A DNA stretch of 64,000 bases from Antilocapra americana (GCA_007570785.1 ML661885.1:11592940-11656939); one strand, 5' to 3'. Positions 44,665-56,908 are shown, counted from the first letter of the stretch. A program made the numbers and translations. The notes: generated by a model from the sequence alone, not told the origin.

Positions 44665-45400
44665 CTCATATTTGGACCGTATTTTCTGTGGATCCTAAAT
44701 AAATCTAAATGTGACCTTTCTTCCTATGTCTTTGCTATAAGAATCTCCAATTCTATCATTTCTGAAATATTTGAAACTGTTCCACAATGTCTTTGTCTTT
44801 CTGTGCTTCTAACCAAATAAACTTTTGATTATTTAGCACCTTAAATTAAAAATGTGTGCTTCTTTAAAATAATGCTTATTCATTCTATAAATATTTGGGA
44901 ATAATTTTCATATGCCAAGCCCTGTGCCAAATGTTAGAGAGTGAAGAGTTAGTGTGTTTACTGTCAGACAGTCTCAGTGCTCCCATTGACCAGCCCAAGG
45001 CTATGCCCTTCTGCATGGGAAAAGCAGTTCATTGGGTCAAGGAGACATGTCCAGCTGGAGCCTGACCATGTGCTAAGTACCAGGATCCTGGAATCTGCTA
45101 CCCAAATTATTCTAAACTCACTTCCTGGACCTTCATAGTCCCCTTTCCTCTAGTCCATCTTTCCCAAGAGTTCAGTTTTAAGAGTAGACAAGAGACAGAC
45201 ATTTTGGGAGGTTGTGAACGAGCTTGGAGATGTAAGCAGGGGCATCCACATAGGACTCATGAAGACCCTTGTGGTTCAGTGGGGCAAGCAAAAGAGAAAA
45301 GGGGCAAAATGACATGAAGTTGGGGTCAGCACAGCCTTCCTGCTCTCCTCTTTGTGCCACAATACAGTGCAAAACTGGAAGGGATACAAGAACGAGGCAT
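44665..45400. other. Unassigned sequence
   Basis: About 740 bases. 44875-44950 resembles the same old 'tataaatatttg...gccaagccctgtgcc' repeat type seen near 40990. Confidence 0.4.
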
Positions 45401-45404
45401 GGGG

Positions 45405-45495
45405 GCATGTTGGATCTTAGTTCCCTGACTAGGGACAAACTGGTACCTCCTGCATTGGAAGCACAGAGTCTGAACCACTGGATCACCAGGAGAGA
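45405..45495 (-). mobile_element. CHR-2-type SINE fragment
   Basis: 'ttggatcttagttccctgac tagggacaaactgg...ctcctgcattggaagcacagagtctgaaccactggatcaccagg'. Confidence 0.85.
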
Positions 45496-45644
45496 GGACT
45501 TCAGGCCCAGGCAGTCAGTATGGCTTACTCTCTAATTGTAGGTGTCATGGGAACACATGGCATGTGGGCAGGGGCAACACAAACACATGGGTCAGGAAAG
45601 CCCTGCTGAAACCGAACTTGGACTTGTTGAGAGTAGGATCTTCT

Positions 45645-46073
45645 TAGGTGGCCTCCATGTATGGATGTGAGAGTTGGGCTATAAAGAGCTGAGTGCCAAA
45701 GAATTGATGCTTTTGAACTGTGGTGCTGGAGAAGACTCTTGAGAGTCCCTTGGACTGCAAGGAGATCAAACCAGTACATCCTAAAGAAAATCAGTTCTGA
45801 ATATTAATTTGAAGGACTAATGCTGAAGCTGAAACTCCAATACTTTGGCCGCCTGATGGGAACTGACTCACTGAAAAAGACCCTGATGCTGGGAAAGATT
45901 GAAAGTGAGAAGAAAAGGGGATAAAAGAGGATGAGTTGGTTGGATGGCATCACTGACTCGATGGACATGAGTTCAAGCAAGCTCCAGGAGTTGATGATAG
46001 ACAAGGAAGTGTGGTATGCTGCAGTCCATGGAGTCGCAAAGAGTTGTACATGACTGGGCAACTGAACTGAACT
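45645..46073 (+). mobile_element. BovB LINE 3' fragment
   Basis: Sense BovB tail with the intact 3' simple repeat 'actgaactgaactgaa'. About 430 bases, 5'-truncated. Confidence 0.93.
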
Positions 46074-46383
46074 GAAGTGGCATCAGGAAGAGGACATGAA
46101 AGGATGTACAGAAGGATGGCTGAGGAGGGAAGGCAGGAAAGGAAGAAGGAGAGAAGGAAATGGTGTGAAAAACAGAGAAACTGACTGGTTGGGTGCGTAA
46201 AGGTTTTTCAATATGCTGGCAGTTTGGGGAGGGTCTTGAGTTGAAGAAGGACAGATGGTCAGGAGCAAAGTCCTGTTAAGGTTGCTGGCTCACTCCTTTT
46301 TCTCATCAATTCATTTCTCTTGACTTTTGTTACTTGCTTCTTTCTCCTTCTGATGTTACAGGTTTTTAAAGTCTTTTTTTATC
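46074..46383. other. Purine-rich then mixed sequence
   Basis: A purine-rich run at about 46108-46165 (gaggaagg...gaaggaa type); otherwise unassigned. Confidence 0.4.
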
Positions 46384-46390
46384 TCACCAT

Positions 46391-46611
46391 TGGGCTTCCC
46401 TGATGGCTCAGATGGTAAAGAGTTTGCCTGCAATGCAACTAAACCTGGGTTCAGTCCCTGGGTCAAGAAGATCCCCTGGAGAAGGGAATGGCAAGCCACT
46501 CCAGTATTCTTGCCTGTAGAATCCTGTGGACAGAGGAGCCTGGTGGGCTAAAGTCCATGGGTTTGCAAAAACTGGGACATGACTGATCGACTAACACTTT
46601 CACAGTTCATT
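46391..46611 (+). mobile_element. Bov-tA SINE with 7-bp TSD
   Basis: Sense copy flanked by tcaccat at 46384-46390 and 46612-46618. Confidence 0.93.
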
Positions 46612-46814
46612 TCACCATCAGTCAACCTTCACTTACTCTTGAATTTACTGCTGAAAATTTATTTATATCTGAAGTCATTCAAAAATTACCTATCATTGAA
46701 AGTACAAGATTCTTTTAAAGTGACTTTTAATAAGAATGAAAATAAGAATAGATAAGTTAAAAAATAGCATCTGATTTCCCCATAGTCAGGTTCCCTTCCC
46801 AGCTATATTCTATT

Positions 46815-47085
46815 TTATTAATATTTTTATTGGAGTATAGTTGCTTTACAATATCATGCTAGTTTCTACTGTACAGCAAAATGAATCAGCTATACAAATA
46901 CATATATTCCCTCTTTTTAAATTTTTTTTGGTATTCTCTTCCCATTTAGGTTGCCACAGAGCACTGAGTAGATTTCCCTGAGCTATACAGTAGATTCTCA
47001 GTAGTTGTCTATTTTATACATAGTATCAGTGGTGTATATATGTCAGTCCCAGTCTCTCAATCCATTCTACCACACACCCCAGCTA
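46815..47085 (-). mobile_element. L1 3' UTR fragment
   Basis: 'attggagtatagttgcttta', 'tactgtacagcaaaatgaat', 'ttgccacagagcactgagta' and 'gagctatacagtagattctc' give an antisense ruminant L1 3' UTR. Confidence 0.88.
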
Positions 47086-47164
47086 TATTCTAGAAGAATT
47101 AAGCATATTCCTAGGTTTCCTACCTTACATAGTATATGATTGATTTTCTCTTTCTTTTACTAAA

Positions 47165-47365
47165 AACCTCCTAATACTAGCACTAATACTTACTATCCTG
47201 ATTAATAAAAGTGACAGTCCATGGTGTTTTCACCATTTACAGCTGAGGAAACTGAGGCCCAGGGAAGTTTCTATGTAACTTATCCAATGCCCATAGGCAT
47301 AAATGGCACAAGTGATGTCTGAACACATATTTGCTTGACTCCAAACTCTGTACTCTTGCCTGTTA
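47165..47365 (-). mobile_element. MIR SINE
   Basis: Antisense MIR core 'caccatttacagctgaggaa actgaggcccagggaag' with flanks 'acttatccaatgcccatagg' and 'ttgactccaaactctgtact'. Confidence 0.8.
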
Positions 47366-47424
47366 GGAGGTTACCACCTTTAGCCTCTTTCCAACAAAAC
47401 ATAGAATCTAGGCCAAGTCTTAGG

Positions 47425-47545
47425 GACTTCTCTGGTGGTCCAGTGGTTAGGACTCTGTGCTTCCAATGCAAGGGGCACAGGTTCCATTCCTGGGGTCTGG
47501 GAACTAAGATCCCACGTGCTATGTGACTCAACCAAAAAAACAAAC
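47425..47545 (+). mobile_element. CHR-2-type SINE, sense
   Basis: 'gggacttctctggtggtcca gtggttaggactctgtgctt', 'ggttccattcctgggg', then 'aactaagatcccacgtgcta' and an A-rich end. Confidence 0.9.
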
Positions 47546-47582
47546 CGCCCAGCCCGCATTAAACCCATATTGTGTGTGTGTG

Positions 47583-47736
47583 CATTAGTTGCTCAGTCGT
47601 ATCCGACTCTTTGTGACCCCATGGACTGTAGCTCACCAGGCTCCTCTGTCCATGGAATTCTCCAGGCAAGAATAGTGGGTTGCCATTTCCTTCTCCAGGG
47701 GATCTTCTTGACCCAGGGATTGAACTCGGAATGTTA
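47583..47736 (-). mobile_element. Bov-tA SINE, head truncated
   Basis: Minus-strand body ('gcattagttgctcagtcgta') ending within the tRNA-like head at 'agggattgaactcgg'. A (TG)n lies at its left. Confidence 0.92.
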
Positions 47737-47739
47737 AGC

Positions 47740-49104
47740 AAAAGAAATACTGTAGCACATTAAACACAAGTGGCGAGTTTGGACACACTTGTGAGAGTTG
47801 CCTTTTCAAATTGTCCTAGAAACAATATGTAAACTTTCAGAGGTAATACTGTGATACTTTGAGTCAGTTAAAGATCTCTTTTATCTTCCCCTCAAAGTCA
47901 CTTCTCTGATTTGCTTGGAGGTCATCTCTGTTCCTTGGACAGGGGTGATTCTGTTTCTACACATTTCCCCCAAGCGCGTCCTAACTGTCCTAGTGACACT
48001 GCTGGTAACATCAGTTGTTGAGTTTGTGACAGGCTAGATAATGTTAATTCATGCATTTGATTTATTTGGTTTTGACCTTAATTCTGCAGACATACTCTTT
48101 GGACTACATAAGGAATCAGTTCCAAAAAAAAATGTAGTCCTTTTCAAATAAATGTATTCACTTTCAAATGGACTTCTGCATTATACTGCCTGCATTTATT
48201 TACAAGACATTTTTCCTACAATGAATTTTTCCTTTTTCTCACAATGTTTAAGTTATTCTGTAGCCCTTTAATGTGTGTTAAACATATTCAAAGGTGTCTG
48301 AACTCTGTAACTGATCTTTTTTTTATTGTTGAATAAGAAAAATCAGAGACATATGTTAAAAGAAACTGGCACAAGATTGTGTCCATGCAAACATATTTCT
48401 CTTGGTTATAGAAATATGTTTCCGTCAGTGTGGAGAAATGCCGAGTATTACTACTTATCGAAAGCACTGATCATTTTTTTAAATTAAGGAAACATGAACT
48501 GAGAACAAGAGAGACCTAAAGTCTTGGTATTTCATGAGCCTTGGGTGTCAGTTTTCTTGCAGGCTCCCATCTGAGTCACAGTTCAGGAAGTTGGTCACCT
48601 TAGCCGTTTAGACATTTTGCAAAGACACAGGTTAATTTAATTTTAAAAGAACACATTGTATGTTTGGTTTAAATTATGAGACTGACATTCGTTTTTCACT
48701 GACCTCAGAGAATTTATACAGGTACTTTACAGATTCCCGAGTGACATCTATTGATTTTTTTAAAAGCTTAATGGAACAGAATTTAAAGGCTTAATTATTT
48801 CAAATGGTAAAAATCAAAATTGCCAACTGATTTTTATGAGGTCAGTGTTATAATTAGATTAGCTTAAGATTGAATCAGAATGAAAGTGTCCTTTAACTGC
48901 TTTTCTAGATATATAACCAATAATTACCTCTTTACATAGAACAAAAGATTTAGCTTAAATGGGGAATTGGGTATGTCACCCTGTAGGTAAAGCCAGCAAT
49001 AAATAGAACTTTATAATATTTCACTCTGGTTTTTTAAGAGTTTTGATTGGACCTTACAGTTATAACTGTAACAATACAGTTTAATATTAGAAATGGCTGT
49101 TTAC
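47740..49104. other. Repeat-poor stretch
   Basis: About 1.36 kb of AT-rich single-copy-looking DNA with no recognised element. Confidence 0.45.
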
Positions 49105-49107
49105 TTT

Positions 49108-49437
49108 ATTTTTTTTTTATTTATTTAAATTTTTTTATTTATTATTATTTTTTTTAATTGTTTTTGCCATACATTGTCATGATATCACCATGGGTTTACA
49201 TATGCTTCCCCTCCGGAACCCCCCTCCCTCTTCCCTCCCCCCCCGGGAAATCTCGCTGCACCAGCCCCGAGCATCAGTCCTGGGCTGGCGATTGACTAGA
49301 CATATGAAAATTAACATGCTTCAATGCCCTTCTCCCATATCATCCCACCCTTACACTCATCCACAAAGTCCACGAGTCTATTCTATACATCTGTGTTCCT
49401 TTTGCTGTCTCGTATGTTGGGTTCTCGTTACCTTTAA
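49108..49437 (-). mobile_element. Young L1 3' end, ~330 bp
   Basis: Antisense of the same young L1 3' UTR as the two window-edge copies, including 'acattgtcatgatatcacca', the C-rich tract at 49208-49245 and 'cacgagtctattctatacat'. It stops in the 3' UTR, so no ORF2 sequence. A long T-rich tail precedes it. Confidence 0.93.
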
Positions 49438-49683
49438 AATATCTTTTCATTACAAAACACAAATAAAGAAAATCACTCAAATGTATGGCTTAATGACTTT
49501 TGTAATGAGACTATTACTCAGATCAAGAAATGACACTTTGCCAGACAACTAAGGTGTCCTTTCAGTATATGCTCTCCCAATCACAACTTCAGCCTCTCCC
49601 CACTAATAAAAACTATTCTAACTTTTATAATAAGTAACTTGTGCTTTAAAAGTAGTTTTTTGTCACCTAAATGTACATTATGC

Positions 49684-49889
49684 TCTGTGCTCAGTTGTGT
49701 CCAGTCTTTGCAACGGGAATGTAACCTGTCAGGCTCCTCTGTCCATGGGGTTTCCCAGGCAAGAATATTGGAGTGAGTTGCCATTTCCTACTCTAGGGCA
49801 TCTTTCTGACCCATGGGTCAAACCCATGTCTTTTACATCTCCTGCACTGACAGGTGGATTCTTTACCACTGGCCATCTGGGAACCCCTA
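49684..49889 (-). mobile_element. Bov-tA SINE
   Basis: Minus-strand copy, diverged at its first 40 bases; head ends 'tggccatctgggaacccc'. Confidence 0.9.
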
Positions 49890-49924
49890 AACATGCATTC
49901 TTTAACACTGTTGTTAACCTTTTG

Positions 49925-50133
49925 TGTGCTTTTGTCAGTCAGTTCTGTCTGACTCTTTGTGACCCACTGCACTGTAGTCCACCAGGCTCCTCTGTCCATG
50001 GGGATTCTCAGGCAAGAATACTGGAGTGGGTTGCCATGCCCTCCTCCAGGGGATCTTCCCAACCCAGGAATCGAACCCAGGTCGCCCTCATTGCAGGCAG
50101 ATTCTTTACCATCTGAGACCCTAGGGAGGCCCG
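49925..50133 (-). mobile_element. Bov-tA SINE
   Basis: Second minus-strand copy ~35 bases further on, better preserved; head ends 'gagaccctagggaggcccg'. Confidence 0.93.
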
Positions 50134-50189
50134 CTATTGTTTACCTCACCAACTTTCAAAAGTCAGACATGTCTTTGTCGCTCTCTTAT

Positions 50190-50435
50190 TTAATTTATTG
50201 GGAGATAGTTGTTTTACAGTTTTGTGTTATTTTCTGCTGTCTGGCCAAGTGAATAAGTCATACATAAACATAGATCCTCTCCTTTTTGGATTTCCTTCCC
50301 ATTTAAGTCACCACAGAGCACTGAGTTCTCGGTGCTATACAGTAAGTTCTCATTAATTACCTGTTTTCTACAAACTATTATATATATGTCAAATCCCAAT
50401 CTCCCAGTTCGTCCCACCTTCCCTTTCCCTGCTTA
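50190..50435 (-). mobile_element. L1 3' UTR fragment
   Basis: 'attgggagatagttgtttta', 'ttctgctgtctggccaagtg', 'tcaccacagagcactgagtt', 'gtgctatacagtaagttctc': antisense, intermediate age. Confidence 0.85.
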
Positions 50436-51186
50436 AGTCTTTTTTTAAACTTTATATTACTCTTCCATTTTTTACATTTTCTTACAATTTATCTGTTAAA
50501 GAACCCTGGCCACTTGACCTGTCAGATTTTCTTCAGTCTGAATTTTGCTACCTTCATATTCTTGGTGCAATTCAATGGGCTCTTCAGTTCTCTGTATTTT
50601 CCTGTATTTATTCAGAAACTGGTTAAAGGTCCTCTTTGGCATGACTAGAGGAGTCACATGATATCTAGTTTTTTTTTTTTTCATGTTACCATCTTAGCAG
50701 CCATAGATGCTTGATACCAATATCTGTTTATTCACTGATAGCTGAAAAGTGATGATATTTTAATTTCATCACTTCCTTTAGTATTTATTTGTTGGAATGC
50801 TTTTGCTAAGAGACTCTTTCTCTCAGTTACTATGTGATTGGCCAGGAATACAGTTCTTCTAAGAAAGGCAAGGACACATGCTTGATTTCTCTCCTTTGCT
50901 TGCTAGTTTTCAAGAGATGAAGATGAATAATTCTTTCTTTAAGCTTCCTCACATTTATTTTTCAGTCATTCCATCCTACCCCTGGTAGTCTCTGATAGCC
51001 GGCTTGCTGTTGGGTAGCATAAGGTATTCCAAACTAATATTATATGTATCCTGCCCCAAATATGGGATCAACCTTTTTTTTTTTTTGAAAAGTCCTTGTT
51101 TCTTTTAGCAAGAACTGATGTTTCAAGACCACCATCTGGATATCAAGGATACTCACTGCTCCTGAGTTGATCATTAGTTCCAGTGT

Positions 51187-51190
<4 letters not shown>

Positions 51191-51251
<61 letters not shown>

Positions 51252-51579
51252 TTTGGCTGGGCTGAGTCTTCATTGCTTCATGCAGGCTTTCTCTAGTTGC
51301 TGCAAGCAGGGGCCGCTCTCAAGTTGTGGTACTCTGGCTTGTCATTGCAGCGACTTCTCTTGTTGCAGAGCAAGGCTCTAGGGCACTCAGGCTTCAGTGG
51401 TTGTGGCATATGGGCTCAATAGTTGCAGCTCCCGGGCTCTAGAGCATGGGTTCAGTAGTTGGGGTGCACGGGCTTAGTTGCTCCATGGCATGTGGGATCA
51501 TCTCAGACCAGGGAACAAACCCGTGTCTCCTGTATTGGCAGGCAGATTCTTTACCACAGAGCCACCAGGGAAGCCCTGT
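51191..51579 (-). mobile_element. CHR-2-type SINE (long form) with ~13-bp TSD
   Basis: Antisense SINE from a poly-A/(TA)n/(TTGA)n tail on the left through 'ttttggctgggctgagtctt' to the tRNA-like end 'agagccaccagggaagccc'. Flanks ttccagtgtcttt (51178-51190) and ttccagtgccttt (51580-51592) differ at one base. Confidence 0.9.
51200..51252. repeat. Compound (TA)n(TTGA)n microsatellite
   Basis: Eleven or so TA units followed by about seven TTGA units, in the tail of the CHR-2 SINE. Confidence 0.95.
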
Positions 51580-52644
51580 TTCCAGTGCCTTTGAGTGGAC
51601 AGTTAGTTCACATCAGCACTTTCAATTCAAAGTAGAGAGTGCTAAGACTTAAATTTAAATTCTTATTGTGTTATAGCTTTATCTCCTTTTTTCCATACCA
51701 ACAATTCTCAATGATAAAGGTGATATTGGAATTTAACATATTCTATAATTATTCCATGTTACATATAGGAGACTCAAGATAAAAATATCAGCCTATCTAC
51801 CAATATAAAATACTGAAAAAAGTGCATTTAACTTTTCTATTCTCTCCTCAATTTTTTAATAGTTGTACAAAATCCACATTGTCAAGGGTATATAGCCAAT
51901 GCATAATATATTCTCTGCTTTTCAGCTATCATATGGTCTTAGGACAGGTAACTATAGTTAATGCTCACCATCTGTTCTTAGATCTACGAATTTTGGTTTT
52001 CTGAAGTTCACTCTCCATTGGATTACTGGGTTCACATTTTCTTTCCTTCAGTATCTTAAACGTATTACTTCATTTTTCTACTGTTATAAATCACTGCTGT
52101 TAAAGTCCTAATGATAATCTAAGTTTTCCCCTTGTAAATCATGCAATATGTTTTTCTAGATGTCCAAAGGACTTTATTTTTCTTTAGAATACAATGAATT
52201 TCCTCGAGTATATCAGTCTGGCTCACTGTTGCCAGGTATGCAGTGTCATTTTCAGAGAAAGAGGGTCTGTACTGATGCTGTATTTGTTCATGAGATTGTA
52301 AACAAAGTTTCAGAAAAAATGTTTTTCAACAATATGAAGACATTGGGGCCATCTAGAAAGAACATCTGTTCATATACTTAAGTCTGAAAACAAGTTAGCT
52401 ATTAATTTATTGAATATATCAGTGGTATAAAAGATTTCAGAACTTGCTCAGAATTTTTGATTTTCTAAACTGTGGCACCCAGTTTTTTACAAATTAGAAT
52501 TAGATCACTGCCTATTGTCTTAGACATCAGTAGTAGTTGCCGCCTGTCAAATTTGCTGAAGTTTGGAAAGTTGAACTTCAGTCTTTTATCATCTATCACA
52601 AATTCAGTAACCCTGTGTAATGCACTTTAGAAAACCCAACAGGG

Positions 52645-52742
52645 AATTCCCTTAGCAGTCCAGTGGTTAGGACTTGCTGCTTCCACTGCAAGGGGCCCAG
52701 TTTCCATCCCTTGTTGGCATGGCCAAAAGACAAGCAAATAAG

Positions 52743-52743
<1 letters not shown>
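52645..52743 (+). mobile_element. CHR-2-type SINE, sense
   Basis: 'gaattcccttagcagtccag tggttaggacttgctgc', 'gcaaggggcccagtttccat', then a body cut short by the CA repeat that forms its tail. Confidence 0.88.

Positions 52744-52787
<44 letters not shown>
52744..52787 (+). repeat. (CA)n microsatellite
   Basis: About 22 uninterrupted CA units at the 3' end of the SINE; likely length-polymorphic. Confidence 0.97.
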
Positions 52788-52788
<1 letters not shown>

Positions 52789-52799
52789 CATATAACCAT

Positions 52800-54960
52800 T
52801 TTATTAGCAGCTATATTACAGGAAAGTATAGTATAAAATTAGGAAATGACATGATATTAATATCTCTCTGTCTCAAAATGCAATATATTTCAATGCATGG
52901 TATATTGGTGATTTTCATTGTAATACTTGTGGCTTCAGGTATTTGCTATGTTGGATCTGGACCCTTGTACAGAATTTTCCTTCTGCCTTCCACTCTTCCT
53001 TATTCAGCTTCTTCATCTGGCTAATCGACTGAGTCTTTAGGACTAAGCTTAAAAATAACTTGCTCAGTTTTGATCTTTCTCCTTTGACTCCTTCATCCTC
53101 TCTATCAAGTGGTTATGAGAGTTTCCAGCACATAGTCATCCTCAAAACATCTTGTTTAATAAATGGAAGACAAGCTGCCTTTTCCTCCTATTTTTTTCCT
53201 ATAGCACCTTGGACTTACCTGTGTCAAGTAACTTTTGCTCTATCTTCTAATAACTTGTAAATCTGTTTTCTCAAGGTAAACTTTCTATGGTAGGGATTAG
53301 TTCTTATTCACCTCTTTGTCCCCAAGCCTGGTAAATTGTGTGGCACAGAATAAGTGCTTAATAAACACTTTGAAACAAAAGAGTAAAGTGTCATGGGTCC
53401 CTTGGATTCAGAAATGCCTTGGCTGTTTATATGGAGCTCCCATTCTGTGGGCTGTAAGTACCCCAGGTACTTCTTAAGAGAGTCTCTTCTGTATCAAAAT
53501 TATTTTTTAGTTTCATTTGAAAAAAAGGTGGGAAGAAAGAACATTCTGGTGGAAGTAGAGTTCTCTTGGAACTTTCTCTGAAGGAAATGAATACCAGAGG
53601 TATTACACATAAAATGTTTGAGAATAAATGTACTCTCTATGCAAGTGCAAGACTGCACATATTTTGATTAAAGATTAGTAAGAGAGGAACAGGAAATACT
53701 GATAGAAACAAGAGCAGCCTTGTATGCTGGAAAATGGTGATAGATTTGGGAGAGTGTGGGTCTAGTCCTAGCTCGGTCCCTAGAATATTCCATGTCACTA
53801 AGAATGTTTCCTTAACTGGAAAAAAAGCTAGGAGAGTGATGAGAGCCTTCCATCTCTTAACAGCCATGATCCCGTGTCATAAGTTAAGCCTCTTTTTCTT
53901 TCTTTCACTGAGTTTATAATATATTTTGTAATTCACATTCAAAGCATTTTTATCTCAACTGTTGGTTATATTAAGATTCATGATAACTGAAACCACATTT
54001 CAGGAAATACCTTTTCTTCCTTTTTTTTTTTTTTTGTTTCAGCACAGTTTCCATGTATTCTGCCCTTTTCTTCCTTCACACGCCCCTGTCTGCCTCCCTT
54101 CTATCTCTTTTCTTCTCTTTGTTTTTTCAAGGGAAATTGCATTTAGGTACTTTTGATTCATTTCCAGGTGGTTAACATCATTATGTTCTTAGAATGACTT
54201 AATATCTAAAATGCCAATTCTTTAAAACTGAGAAAAAGGTGACCGAAGTCAATAGCCTTGTTCTTTGGAAGTGGTTTTGTTTCATTCGCACCACCAGTAG
54301 GGTAAGGAAGAAAGTCTGCCTGGCAGCAGCGCTATGTTGGAAATGGGGAAACCGAGGACAGGCTTGTTGAATCAAACCTCCCAACCAATGCCATCTCCTC
54401 TGATCCCAAGACTTAGAGATTCTGATGTCTTGTTCTCTATTTGGTTCACTTGGCTCTGTGCCATATTTATCATCCTCTCCCAAAAGACCCATTCCCTGTT
54501 TTCCCCCTGAAGTTTCTTACTTCATGCTCCTCATTCATCAGTGCTACCCATGTCAGTGATCTGAAAGGTGGTTACAGCCAGACTCCAATCTGTGTGGCCT
54601 TTGAAACAAATTGCATTGTGTGGGTTGCTCCCTTTTCTCTGGTGTAGATATTCAAAAGGACCTGGCACTGTGGGCAAAAAGAAAGCCTATCGAGAAGCCC
54701 TGGAGGATACCACAGTGCTTTTGCTACATCTGCTCAGCAAGAAAGCCCTCAGTCATCACCAGGTCTAGGCCTGATTCTGCAAGTTTCCAGACAATTGGGG
54801 AAAACCACCACATTGCAGATCCGAGGAAAACAAACTGCTCTTTCAGCAAGCTCCTAGGGGCTGCTCTCCAGAACCTCACTGTCAGGTCTTAGATGTTGGC
54901 CCTTCCAAAAGGCAGGTCTCTATCTAATTCCGCACATTTGCCATCTCATCCTCTCATCCC
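52800..54960. other. Repeat-poor stretch, ~2.2 kb
   Basis: Contains a poly-T at about 54021-54035 and a MIR tail (next entry). 54440-54900 is less AT-rich, with overlapping + strand open frames and a weak splice-like context. No domain recognised. Confidence 0.4.
53320..53372 (+). mobile_element. MIR/L2-type 3' tail remnant
   Basis: 'gtggcacagaataagtgctt aataaacac' is the shared sense 3' end of MIR and L2 elements. Confidence 0.6.
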
Positions 54961-55185
54961 TGGGCTTCCCAGCTGGCTCTAGTGATAAAGAACCTGCCTT
55001 CCAAGACAGGAGACAGAAAAGATGGGGGTTTGATCCTGGGTCAGGAAGATCCCCTGGAGGAGGGCATGGCAACCCTTTCCCGTGTTCTTGCCCGGATAAT
55101 CCCATGGACAGAGGAGCCTGGAGGGCTACAGCCCATAGGGTTGCCAAGACTTGGACACGACTGAGGGGCCTTAGCACACACGCAT
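54961..55185 (+). mobile_element. Bov-tA SINE
   Basis: Sense copy, head 'gggcttcccagctggctcta', end 'ggacacgactgaggggcctt' followed by a short CA-rich tail. Confidence 0.93.
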
Positions 55186-55189
55186 GCCT

Positions 55190-55710
55190 CTCACCCCAAG
55201 AGCACAGGCAAAGAGGAAAGGAGGACTGGCAGAAATGCCCTGGTTCTGTCAGGAGGAAGAGCCAAACTGGAAGAACCCACAGCATTCTTTCTAGACCAGT
55301 TGTCCAAATGAGGGGCAATAGCATAGTTAATTCAACTGTAAAAAGCCATTTATCTGGAGTAAGTTTCCAGCCCTGTCTGCCTGCTTTGATTAAATTCCTT
55401 ACAGTTTGGGGGATTTATATGGATTTGATTTTTCCAAACAGCTTATCCTTTAGTTTAAATAAATATAAATATCCTATCTCTTTCATTATCTTATCTATTT
55501 AAAAAAATCCCACAAGCTTGGAAGCATTTGAAAACATTTAAACTACAGCATATTATTTTTTTGCTAGTGGAAACCATAATTTGTGAAAAAATATGACCAT
55601 CTGTGATTTCTAAAGAATCCCAGAACTTTATTCCTAGATTAATTTTTGTTTTGAGAAAAAAAAATGAAGCTTTTTATTTAACCCTCTGAAAGTGCTTTGG
55701 AGTATGTGAA
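55190..55710. other. Unassigned sequence
   Basis: About 520 bases with no recognised element. Confidence 0.4.
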
Positions 55711-55865
55711 GCTGTGAAAGTGTTAGTTGCTCAGTCACGTCCGACTCTCTGCGATCCCATGACTGTATCTTGCCAGGCTCCTCTGTCCATGGGGACTCTC
55801 CAGGCAAGAGTAGCCATTCCCTTCTCCAGGGGACCTTCCCAACCCAGGGGTTGAAGCTGGGTCAC
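55711..55865 (-). mobile_element. Bov-tA SINE, partial
   Basis: Minus-strand body ('gtgttagttgctcagtcacg') reaching the start of the head; an internal deletion removes part of the 'actggagtgggttgcc' region. Confidence 0.92.
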
Positions 55866-55869
55866 ACAT

Positions 55870-56248
55870 CACCATTTTTTAAAAAAGCTAAAGTGAATTT
55901 AATGTTTCATTTTAGAATTTTCATTTCAGCAAGGTATAAGAGTGTCAGGGTTGACTCCAGACCCAGCAATGCCTTTTTTGGCTCCTGACCTTTAAGCATC
56001 ACTGACTGCAGCCCTGCCTTCAATTTCTATGTGGATCGAATTGGCCTGAGGATGCCTTACCCTCAAGTTGTAATAAAAAAATCCATCAAATAAGATGCAA
56101 GAGCCTTAAAATGTTAAAAAGGAGGGTCTTTGAAAAGTTATAGAAACAAATGTAAGCTTTATTCATATATATTTAGTTATCTTTTAAACACACATGTTGT
56201 CCTAGAATTTATCATTTCATGGTATCTCAGAATTTATTTCCAAATATT
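55870..56248. other. Unassigned sequence
   Basis: About 380 bases with no recognised element. Confidence 0.4.
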
Positions 56249-56249
56249 T

Positions 56250-56350
56250 CTAGCCATGAAGTATAGAAATAAATCTTTTTCTAAACTGAATCACTTTGCT
56301 GTATATCTGAAATGACCACAATATTATAAATCAACTATACTTCCATATAG
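56250..56350 (+). mobile_element. L1 3' UTR fragment
   Basis: 'gaatcactttgctgtatatc tgaaatgaccacaatattataaatcaactatactt' is the sense L1 3' end. A TA-rich run follows. Confidence 0.75.
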
Positions 56351-56559
56351 TTATGTATATAGGTGTATATATATATGTGAGTGTATATATGTATAACTTT
56401 TATATGACTTGTTACATATATATTTACATAATGTTAGGTCTTCACACAGATTTATTGAATACAGAATTAGTGACTTTTTTATGAGCCTAGTTTTAAGTAT
56501 ATATTTATACAGCTAATAACAGAAATTTGGATGCTAGTCATTTAGCATTCTGTCCTAAG

Positions 56560-56759
56560 TTGTCCTTGTTGGCTCAGATGATAAGGAATCTGCCTGCAAT
56601 GCAGGAGACCTGGGTTTGATTCCTGGGTCAGGAAGATCTCCTGGAGAAGGGAATGGCTACCCATTCCAGTATTCTTGTCTGGAGAATCCCATGGACAGAG
56701 GAGCCTGGTGGGCTGCAGTCCATGGGGTCAAAGAGTTGGACACGACTGAGTGGCTAACG
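56560..56759 (+). mobile_element. Bov-tA SINE
   Basis: Sense copy. Short matching flanks cctaag at 56554-56559 and 56760-56765 may be the target-site duplication. Confidence 0.93.
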
Positions 56760-56908
56760 CCTAAGGTGTAGTTATTATAGCTCCACTAGGTGGTATTTCT
56801 TTATATGACCTAAAATCCACCTGAAAGATATATTGTTGCCTTGAAAAAATTATTTCATTCTGAGTAAGAATTTGTCAAACGGTTGACCCCACAAGTATCA
56901 ACTGAGGT

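Larger units (their letters stand above)
50450..52400 (-). mobile_element. Old mammalian L1 (L1M/HAL1-like) remnant, interrupted
   Basis: Words typical of the antisense 3' part of old mammalian L1s occur in order: 'gataccaatatctg', 'ttgttggaatgctttt', 'caagaccaccatctggatat', then after the CHR-2 insertion 'agtgcctttgagtggacag', 'ttcagtatcttaaacgtatt', 'tgctgttaaagtcctaatga', 'tggctcactgttgccaggta'. Very diverged. A 73-codon frame at 52160-52381 within it is not meaningful. Confidence 0.6.

Noticed and set aside
54920..55502. 134- and 132-codon overlapping frames on opposite strands
   Set aside because: Both run through a Bov-tA SINE; no independent support.
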